A DNA stretch of 14,841 nucleotides, from positions 1 to 14,841 of the forward strand of contig JADGJG010000644.1 of assembly GCA_027596195.1 (NCBI GenBank), read 5' to 3'. Shown here one piece after another: positions 8,001-14,841 of this stretch. The first letter of the stretch is position 1. Each line of letters starts with the position of its first letter. Below the pieces are notes generated by a model. It was not told where the DNA came from, searched no databases, and saw only the letters and a list, made by a program, of their open reading frames with translations. The position numbers and the translations under genes were made by a program. This DNA comes from Podochytrium sp. JEL0797 (Eukaryota > Chytridiomycota > Chytridiomycetes > Chytridiales > Chytriomycetaceae).

Positions 8001-10334
8001 GCTGTTCAAAACGGCCAAGAACGCCAAAACCGTGTTGACGTCGCCGGCCACCTCGCGCGTGCTTGCGCTCGAGAGTCTGATTGAGAAGGTGCAAGTGTTC
8101 CGACAGGCGATTGAATTTGTGGACGTGGAACTCGTGAATGGGGTTCAAGACGAACACGCCACGCAATACTCACTCGACACGCTGTACCAACGATACGTCG
8201 AATACGCCGAAACGGCCGCGAACCAGGGACTCTTGTCTGTCGCGTGGAAAACGCTGCAGCTCGTTCCTGAGGCGTTTGAGGTGCCCAAATCGGACCCCTT
8301 GGCGGTTGAGATTCTGAAGGACCGGTTGTTCAACAGTGGGTTGGTGGGAGACGGAGGGGGTGTACAGCCCAAGTTTCCGTTTGAGTTTGTGGATATTGCG
8401 AAGCCGGCGCCGGTGGTGGTGGCTCCTGTGGTTGCGAATGGGTATGGCGGGGCGGGGTATCAGCAACAGCAACAGACGAGTGCGTATGGAGGGTATCAGC
8501 AACAGCAACAGCAGTATCCTGCTGTGGTTCCTCAGGCCGTCAACAGATATCCGAGTGCTGGTGGAAACGCGTATGGGCAGCAGCAACAGCCGCAGCAGCA
8601 GAACCAGTATGGGTACGGACAGCAGTCGTCTTCGTATGGGCAGCAGTCTGGATACGCGGCTCCGCCTGTGCCAGCGCAGAGTGAGTTTTTTCTTCTGTGT
8701 ATGGGTGGTGAAATTGCTGATACGGTTTGATAGACTACGGTTACGGGCAACAACCACCTGCTCCTCGCGCCGCCTTCGCTCCTCCCCCACCCCCGACCGT
8801 AAACACGGGATACGGTGCCCCAACTCCATCGATGCAGCAATCCCAATTCCAGCCCCCACTCCCACCCACGGCCAACAGTTACGGCCAACAACAACCCGTG
8901 ACGAGCCCATACGGAGGAGGAAACGCGTACAACAACCACAATGCAGTTCCACCTCCTCCACCGGCCAGCGCGTTCGCTCCACCGCCCCCCGTTGCGGCGA
9001 GAAGCGTGTCGCATTCGGCGCAGTACGCGGGTGCTCCTCACCCGCAGGCGATGGGACAGACCAATTCGTATGCGGGGTACCCCCCCGCGCCTGGACCGAG
9101 TAGTTCTGTGCCGCCTCCTCAGGCTGTGGCGGCGGCGGTTCCGGCTGGGCCGCAGAAGCCTGGTTCGTGCTTTTTTGTTTCTTTCAATATTTTTGTTGGT
9201 GTTGATGGTTGGGTTTTTTTTTGCAGCTTCTGGAGATAGGTCTCAGATCAAGCCTGCGAATATGCCGATTGTGACTGGATTGGATGCGTTGATGAGTGTG
9301 TGCAAGGAGTCCAAGACTCAGGTTTGTTTTTTTGTTTTTGATATTATTCTTCCCCAGTGCTGATGTCAATGCTTTTAGCCGCAACAAAAGCGGGAATGGG
9401 AAGACACGGAGAAGAAAGTGATGAACCTGTTTGACCAAATGAATAATGGGAAAGTGGCGGATGACATTTTGGCCAAGTTGGCAACGTTGGTGAAATGTAA
9501 CGTCGTTTATTTGTTACTTTTGTGGCTGCGTTTGCTCACCCTTTTGTTTGTCCACTAGTTTTGCAAGCCGCAGATTACTCGGCCGCACACAAGATCCAAG
9601 TCGAGCTCATGACCACCAAATTCACCGCCACGGCCTCCTGGATCGTGGGCGTCAAACGCGTGATTGACACTCTCGAACGCGCCGAACTGGATAAACAGCA
9701 ATTGCGCCAACCCCAGCAACAGCAAATGCAACCCCCACCTTCCCAATACGGAGCCGCTCCCACCTACGGAGCCGCCGCCGCCCCGCCACCCCCACCACCG
9801 AAAGCCAACGCGTTCCCTCCCCCTCCACCTGCATCGGCTGGATACGGAAGTGCACCCCCACCTCCTAGTGCCGCTCAGCAGTACGCGCCGCCTCCCAGAA
9901 CCGCAGTTCCACCACCCCCACCTGCTACGTCCAACCCGTACGGCGGAGCCCCACCACCTGCTGCCGCTTCCAACCCGTACGGCGTAGCCCCACCACCTGC
10001 CGCCGCGTCCAACCCATACGGCGGAGCTCCACCACCCGCTGCGGCGGGAGGGTACCAGAGACCCGCGCCGCCCCCACCTGCGGCCGGGAACCCGTATGCG
10101 GGACAAGCACCTAACCAGTATGGCGCGGCAGCACCCATGTCGAATCAGTATGGCGGTGGGGCAATGGCTCCTCCACCACCGGCTGCGGCGGGTGGGTACC
10201 AGAGACCGCCGGCGGCTGCGTTGCCGCCTCCACCGACGGCTGCTCAGCAGCATAACCAGCAGCAGCAGCAGCAACAACAGTATGGAGGACAGCAGCAGCA
10301 GCAGCAGCAGTATAATGGGAATTTCAGGGGTTGA
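5078..10334 (+). CDS. SEC31: COPII outer-coat protein SEC31
   Basis: Exons join(5078..5292, 5394..5643, 5970..6209, 6385..8680, 8734..9162, 9227..9321, 9379..9496, 9559..10334) give 1472 aa. Residues 1-370 are a WD40 propeller opening with IDRTAVVAWSP; Trp-Asp strand ends are at W104, W159, W206, W254 and W298. An acidic linker (about 545-580) and a strand segment (PFKLYSAI) expected to complete the SEC13 propeller follow. The ACE1 alpha-solenoid spans about 610-867. A Gln/Pro/Tyr-rich linker spans about 905-1150. The C-terminal helical domain (about 1155-1256) ends WIVGVKRVIDTLERA. SEC31 pairs with SEC13 to form the cage around COPII vesicles at ER exit sites and stimulates SAR1 GTP hydrolysis by SEC23. 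Oddities are a further 216-residue Pro/Gln tail after the last domain and no Trp in either Pro-rich region. The start fits the family N-terminus, with A at -3. Confidence 0.95.
5293..5393 (+). other. SEC31 intron 1 with an 11-bp tandem duplication
   Basis: It starts GTGTGT and ends GTTAG, 101 nt, phase 2 (AG + A completes Arg72, giving ASARFHTLAW). The 11-mer ctaggcgctgt is repeated head to tail at 5318-5328 and 5329-5339. A CTAAC branch-like motif lies near 5364. Confidence 0.85.
5644..5969 (+). other. SEC31 intron 2, unusually long (326 nt), with palindromes
   Basis: It starts GTAAAC and ends GCAAACAG, phase 0, and joins ...GASDAE to IYIWDLS in the WD40 domain exactly as the family requires. 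It is by far the longest intron of the window. It holds a perfect 10-bp palindrome CACACGTGTG (5731-5740, E-box core CACGTG), an 8-bp palindrome TCGATCGA (5750-5757), a pyrimidine-rich stretch and a run of C shortly before the acceptor. No ORF or recognisable snoRNA was found. Confidence 0.85.
6210..6384 (+). other. SEC31 intron 3 with inverted repeats
   Basis: It starts GTATGT and ends CACAACAG, 175 nt, phase 0. Inside, AGTCGACCT (6257-6265) and its perfect reverse complement AGGTCGACT (6300-6308) can pair around a 34-nt loop. CGAAAT (6313-6318) and ATTTCG (6338-6343) can form a second, weaker hairpin right after. A direct repeat TTTCGGGAA occurs near 6248 and 6340. Confidence 0.85.
8461..8631 (+). 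repeat. CAG/CAA (poly-Gln) tracts in the SEC31 linker
   Basis: Mixed CAG and CAA codons encode five Gln at 8461-8475 and six at 8497-8514, then a Gln-rich stretch (QQQQPQQQNQYGYGQQ) from 8578. They separate YGG/YGQ motifs in the flexible region between the ACE1 and C-terminal domains. Codon mixing shows a coding low-complexity region rather than a pure microsatellite. Confidence 0.85.
9930..10046 (+). repeat. 39-bp triplicated unit in the SEC31 C-terminal tail
   Basis: Three head-to-tail copies (9930-9968, 9969-10007, 10008-10046) each encode SNPYGGAPPPAAA, with a single Gly-to-Val change in the second. The copies differ only at a few third positions and that one residue. Each carries a PPP motif, the type of sequence that in other Sec31 and TANGO1 proteins contacts SEC23. 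Confidence 0.92.
10257..10310 (+). repeat. Poly-Gln tracts near the SEC31 C-terminus
   Basis: Eight Gln codons at 10257-10280 and seven CAG codons at 10290-10310 flank a YGG spacer, 21 nt before the stop codon. The second tract is pure CAG and therefore likely length-variable. Confidence 0.9.
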
Positions 10335-10498
10335 TGTGAATGTTGAGGCATTATGGGGGAGAAGATGATGTGATGGAGGATGTTGTTTGAACGAGTTTTG
10401 GTTTCTTTTTCCGGAATTTTTTATGTTCTCGCCTTGAATGCGAGTTATTTTGTTGGGGGAGAATACATACAAATTTCAAATTTGTGTGTGTGTGTAGT
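10335..10498. other. Convergent 3' intergenic region, SEC31 / FAM184-like
   Basis: The two stop codons face each other across 164 bp. A short (TG) run lies at 10482-10495. No AATAAA is seen on the + strand for SEC31 in this stretch. Given usual 3' UTR lengths, the transcripts of the two genes may overlap at their ends. Confidence 0.6.
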
Positions 10499-10503
10499 TT
10501 ATT
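10498..10503 (-). terminator. Possible poly(A) signal overlapping the FAM184-like stop codon
   Basis: On the minus strand AATAAA occupies 10503-10498 and includes the TAA stop at 10501-10499. It could serve as the polyadenylation signal for a very short 3' UTR, or be a chance overlap of a Lys codon and the stop. Confidence 0.3.
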
Positions 10504-13500
10504 TTTCAAGATTGGTTTGTGATTGTGATGGTCTCCCGACTGAAAAGGAATGCAATGCCGGTGGTAGTGGGGTCATTGATGGAGAGTAAAGTGGAAGTGG
10601 AGGTAATTTGGACATGGAGCTACTCGTCTGAGGCATACTCTTTTTCCCCGCCGCAGTACCCTGTTTGGCCGTCCCCATCCCCCCCGCCGTACCCACCGAA
10701 TACGGCTTGATGACCCCCACCAACGGATGCTTATTAAAAATCTTGTTGAAGTTGGCCTCACGGTTCGAGAGTTCGAGTTTGCAGTATTCGAGCTCTTCGA
10801 GCATGACCTTTTGGCGCCGTTTGCGGGTTTGAATGTCTTGGTGGAGAGACGCGATGGTGGCGAGGTCGTCGTCGCGGGATTCGCGGTTGATGTATTTGAG
10901 GGCTGCTTCTTCGAGTCTGGGGGTTTTGATGAGATGAGTGTGTATGTTAGAGGGGAAGGGGGGGGGGGGTCGAGCTTACAATGTGACTTGATTCGCAATC
11001 TGTTTTTTGAGGTACTCTTGCGCTTGTTCGAAATCTTTAATCATTTTGTTGGCTTCGAGAATGTGTTCTTCATTGAGGTTGTAGATTTTGGCGTCGTATT
11101 CGGCCATGAGGGATTCCATTTGGGTGTCGAGGGCGATAATGTGTCGGTCTCTGATTTTTTCGTTTTGAATCAGCTTTTATACATAAAAAGTGGTGAAATA
11201 TAGACCTTAGTTTTACGATTTCATCGCATTTCTTTGTAATTGTGTCCTTGTGTCGAGCGATTTCGGATTCGAGTTTGTACACTTTTTTGGAATAATCGTC
11301 TTCCACTCCCTTAATGTTACAATGTTAAGCTGGAGGATTTTTGTAACTTCAACTTACGATACGCCGGAAAATCTCTTCATTCAGGTTATCGTTTTCTCGA
11401 TTCATTTTGTCGACTTCCATTTGATGTAGATCGGCTTGCTCTTTCAATTGAGTCATTCGATCCATATTCATTTTTAGAATCACTTGGGCCCTCTCTTCGG
11501 CATTTTTTGTCGCTTGAAGCTTCATTGCTTCGTCGTGCACAGTCTTCAGGCGGGTTGTTTCGGCTAGTAATCGACTCTCGGCGTCCTGGTTAATTTTCAA
11601 AAGAGTTATTGACCGAAGACAAGAGGGGAATAGCAACCTTTTTGGCAGTGATTGTGTTTTTGGTGTGCGTATTCCTCAAATCATCCATCATCCTCTTGTG
11701 TCCTCCATCCAATTCCTCCAAAACAGTAGCATGTTTCTTTTCCAAGTTACCCAAAGTGATTGTATGAGCCACCTTCAACTGCGTCTCCTTCGCGTTGATC
11801 TCATATTCGAAATTCTTTGAAATCCTCTCAATCTCCTTGAGCTGTTTCTCCTTCTCCTCCTTGAATTTCCGCGCATGGTCCTCCTTCAGATCGGCGATTC
11901 CTTTCGTCATCATTTTGATGTTGATTTCGTACCCCAAGATTCGGTCTTCAAGGACCGTTTTGGATTGATTGTATTCGTCCGATTGGAGCGCATGTTCGCC
12001 CTTGAGTCCTTGAATCACGGTTTTGTAGTCTGTTTCGACCTTGTCGATGGCGACCATGAGTTCAATGTGGTGGTCGTGGGTCATTCTGTCGAGTTGCTTT
12101 TGCATTTCGGTGGCGTGGAACATTTCCCTGTAGATGATTTCGTGGTCAATGATGAAAACACCGCAATAAACCCCCGCCGAGGTTACCATTTCTCTTCGGA
12201 TGCCATCTTTTCGATTCGAAACTTTTCATTCAGTTCTCCGCGAATCTGGTCGTCGATTCGGACCATTTTTTGAAACAGGTCGGCTTTGTCGACTTCCAAT
12301 CCTTTGATGGTGCCGATTTGGGTCTTTTGAAATCCCAGGATTTAATTCATTTCATATTCTTACAACGCCTTTTTTGTCTGAATTACCTGGATTACGCGAG
12401 CTTGCTCTTGGATTTCGTTCACTCGCTCCTGAAGAGTTTTGAGGCTCGTTTCGTACTTTTCCTTGACGGCGTTTTTGGCTTCTTCCATTTTGTCAAGTTG
12501 ATCCTAACGTATATCCTTTTAGTCCTTTGGAAGAGAAGCGAGGGGTTTTTTGTTTCACCTGCATAAAGTTTTTCACTTCCAGAAATCCGTCTCGCTCCTT
12601 TTCCAATTTCTGAACCCATTGCTCATTCTCATGTCTGTGTCTCAAAAGAGTAGAAAACATTTCCTAAAGCAGAAAGGGTGGATGTAATGAGGCATTCCAT
12701 CAAAAATCCCGTGCACTTCTGGTGTTTAGCTCATACCGCGTCTTTTTGATTCACAATCAAATCATGCTGTGCATTCAGATTCCAAACAGTATCAGCGAGC
12801 TTCTTTTCTGATGCAGCTGTCATGGCAGCTTCTTGCTCTTGAAGTGCGAGCTCCCGTTTCTAACCCAATGAAAAATTTAGCTGTTTGAAAGCGACGTGGC
12901 CCCACTTCAAATATACCGTATTTAGATCAATCTCAAGTTGCACCATCGCAGCTTCAACTTTGATGAGCTTCCTCTCTAAAAAAATTCAATCAGAATTCAT
13001 CATCACCATGCCGGGTTTTTGTAACCTGCTTCCACTTTGACAACCTCAGCTTCGGCGACAGCTCGTTGGGCTGAATAAAGTGACGCACTGAGCTCATTGA
13101 GATTGCTTCATGGGACCAAGATTAGAAACTTCCAAATCATCGAATTTCGGGGGGATTCGCGGTTTTCTTACTATTGAGCAGTTTCGAAATTGGCTTGCAG
13201 ATTCCGCAAGTCGAATTTGCAAATTTCCAACTGGTCGCTGTGTGTTTTTACACTAATTTCCAGTTCCGACATGGCTGCAGCGTTTTTCTGAAGTGTTTGG
13301 TCTTGTTCGATGATTCGGTTTTCTATTCCCAATCGTTAACTACTTGTCCATTGGCCAAGAAACCCCCAAATTACCCGCCACGTCCAATTTTCCTTTCGTG
13401 TTGATCAATCCCTTTAGCAAGTGTTTTAGAAAAGCTTTGTTGTGAGCTATTCGAATAGTGGCAATACCGTAGACGCGACCTCGAGCTCCCGAGCGAGAAC

Positions 13501-14679
13501 TTCAAGCTTTCCTTGGGCTTCAAACACGAATTGATCTTTTTCCATGATGCTCTCTTGAAGCTCTTGAATTTCGTGTCTCTGACTGTTTGAAGGAGTCGAT
13601 TTTGTTACTACTAGCGGCATGGGGGTGAATTCCTTACGATTTGATCGTTCGTTGAACTGTTTCGAGAGTTTCGGCCACGTCCTTGTATCGTTTTGTGACC
13701 TGCAATTACGTGAGAGTAATGAATAGCCATTTCTTGATAATAAATGATTTGACTTACGTGCTCAACTTCATCTTGGAGACCCTTTTGGATTTTCTTGTAG
13801 CCCATTTCCATGTTCTCCATGTCAGTCGTGAAATCATTTTTCATTCGTTCGAGTTTTCGTGCATTCTCTTCCTTCAGCTCTTCCATCTACATATACTATT
13901 AGCTTTAGATTGCTGCTGATTTCTGCGTACCTCTCGTGCCATTCTGACGGTGGTCTCCTTCGCCGAATTATGCACAGATTTCAATTCATCCAGTAGATCT
14001 TTTACAGCTTTTTCGTTGTCCCGTTTGAGTTTATCCACCTATATACTTTCGTGTTAGCCCGTGCCGGGATTCTTCAACTCGGATTCACCTCCTCCTTGTG
14101 AAGTTCCACCATTTCTTGAAACCGCTCTTCTTTCTCCAAGTCCAGCTCAGAGTTTCGTGACCGAGTAAGGTCTTGAATGCTTCGAAGATTCGATTCGTTT
14201 GCTTCCGCGGCCCGGAATTCCATGTATTGAACAGTTTCTTTCAAAGTCTCTTCGCGCGAATAACAAGTCCTCAATTCTTGCTCCTGGGACTCGATCGTTT
14301 TGACATAAGCCTTTTGTGTATCAGTTTCGAATCAATAAACTTTTGACGATGGAGCAGATGGGAGCCAATTAGGGGTGTCAAAACCTGGAGTGTGATGTCG
14401 GATTCCTTCATTTTTCTTTCCGCCATTTCGACTTTGCTATTCAAGACGTCCACTTGTGAAGTTCCATCTTTGATAACCTTGTTGTTTTTTTGGAATGAGA
14501 ATTGATTGATTTTCGTTCTGCATTGTGAGAGCCACCCCCTCTCGGTCGCGTCGCGCTTATACCTCGTTCAGTTCGTCTTCGTACGCGTCGATAAAGGACT
14601 GGATTTCCACGAGGTGATCCTCGTTTTTCGTATTGAGATAGTATATGACTTTGGTGAGTTGTGCAATCTTCTTGGACAT
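10499..14679 (-). CDS. FAM184: FAM184-family long coiled-coil protein
   Basis: Twenty exons, complement(14679..14563, 14477..14385, 14310..14089, 14038..13931, 13886..13758, 13699..13638, 13582..13468, 13411..13375, 13322..13172, 13105..13026, 12975..12917, 12859..12737, 12663..12559, 12503..12387, 12323..12187, 12127..11638, 11585..11358, 11309..11217, 11173..10980, 10916..10499), give 1025 aa. The N-terminus MSKKIAQLTKVIY-x-LNTKN and the C-terminal block CKLELSNREANFNKIFN...VGVIKPY (about 932-959) closely resemble, from memory, the ends of animal FAM184A/B. Nearly everything between is charged heptad-like coiled coil; residues 960-1025 are a Ser/Pro-rich tail. FAM184 is a poorly characterised structural family, and a cytoskeletal or ciliary role is inference. 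The length is close to vertebrate FAM184A. An in-frame ATG at 14757 would only add a CA-repeat-encoded Thr/His stretch, so 14679 is preferred. Least certain junctions: the acceptor at 14478 and the donor at 11216. Confidence 0.85.
13375..13411 (-). other. 37-nt microexon (exon 8) of the FAM184-like gene
   Basis: A phase-0 acceptor (CTAAAG) and a phase-1 donor (GTAATT) bound 37 nt encoding GLINTKGKLDVA plus one base. Without it, the phase-0 end of exon 7 and the two leftover bases of exon 9 cannot be joined in frame. With it, the flanking introns are 56 and 52 nt, normal for this gene. Confidence 0.75.
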
Positions 14680-14712
14680 TTTGAAAACGACTGTTTCGTG
14701 CGTCCGTATTTG

Positions 14713-14752
14713 CGTGTGTGTATGTGTGTGTGTGTGTGTGGGGGGGGGGGGG
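14713..14752 (-). repeat. (CA)n microsatellite and C-run in the FAM184-like leader or promoter
   Basis: On the + strand a (TG)n tract (about 14713-14740, one TA interruption) runs into 13 G (14740-14752). On the gene's strand this is a C13-(CA)n element ending about 33 nt before the start codon, so it lies in the 5' UTR or core promoter. Confidence 0.9.
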
Positions 14753-14841
14753 TCCATAGGTCATTCCGAAACCTATGTGCTAATTCCCAACACTTAAACC
14801 AATCCATTTTTTTATTAACTTAAGGAGGCGCCATAACGCCC
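14753..14841. other. Window end upstream of the FAM184-like gene
   Basis: These 89 bases are AT-richer near 14805-14822. I see no exon or RNA gene in them; they presumably hold part of the FAM184-like promoter. Confidence 0.4.

Noticed and set aside
9555..10472. 305-residue open frame on the minus strand
   Set aside because: It is the mirror of the Pro/Gln-rich SEC31 tail and runs of Arg/Trp/Gly/Leu reflect that composition. It also runs across the SEC31 stop without any gene signature.
11174..11216. Alternative donor GTCTAT after CTAAG in the FAM184-like gene
   Set aside because: It gives phase 2, and joining to the acceptor before CTGATT creates a TGA stop. The donor GTAAAA at 11216 keeps phase 0.
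14478..14562. Acceptor TGCAG (before AACGAAAATC) for FAM184-like intron 1
   Set aside because: Although it looks more canonical, phase-0 joining there runs into a TAG. The acceptor AACAAG at 14480-14478 continues into the coiled-coil frame.
14680..14757. Upstream in-frame ATG (14757) as the FAM184-like start
   Set aside because: It would add a Pro run and Thr/His repeats encoded by the microsatellite, whereas the family motif begins with MSKK at 14679.

Overview
The window looks like nuclear DNA of a flagellated (zoosporic, chytrid-type) fungus. This is inferred from four things: many short GT-AG introns (43-125 nt, with two longer ones in SEC31), a serine/alanine-rich GPI-type wall or surface protein, a SEC31 with fungal-style Gln/Pro-rich regions, and a long coiled-coil gene carrying both terminal signature motifs of the FAM184 family, which I otherwise know from animals and other flagellated eukaryotes. 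No bacterial, viral, transposon, CRISPR, rRNA or tRNA feature was recognised.

Layout, left to right. (1) 1-3462, + strand: the 3' part of a mucin-like surface protein gene (three exons seen, 5' end outside the window), built from a 63-residue repeat, a second shorter repeat family, a Gly-rich segment and a C-terminal GPI-type hydrophobic tail. (2) 3636-4691, +: RRS1, a ribosome biogenesis factor (three exons, 286 aa). (3) 5078-10334, +: SEC31, the COPII outer-coat rod protein (eight exons, 1472 aa), with an unusual 216-residue Pro/Gln tail after the normal C-terminal helical domain. (4) 14679-10499, - strand: a FAM184-like coiled-coil protein (twenty exons, 1025 aa), convergent with SEC31, the two stop codons lying 164 bp apart.

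All exon joins were deduced by hand from splice consensus, reading phase and family similarity. The three complete genes each sum to a multiple of three with no internal stop. RRS1 and SEC31 are housekeeping genes acting in the nucleolus and at ER exit sites. The surface protein would be a cargo of the secretory pathway that SEC31 serves, but nothing in the sequence links the genes functionally beyond adjacency.

The points most worth a second look are the fungal FAM184 homologue, the relocated Pro-rich tail and apparent lack of the Trp-Asn GAP-stimulating motif in SEC31, and the near-identical repeats plus a large internal duplication in the surface protein gene.
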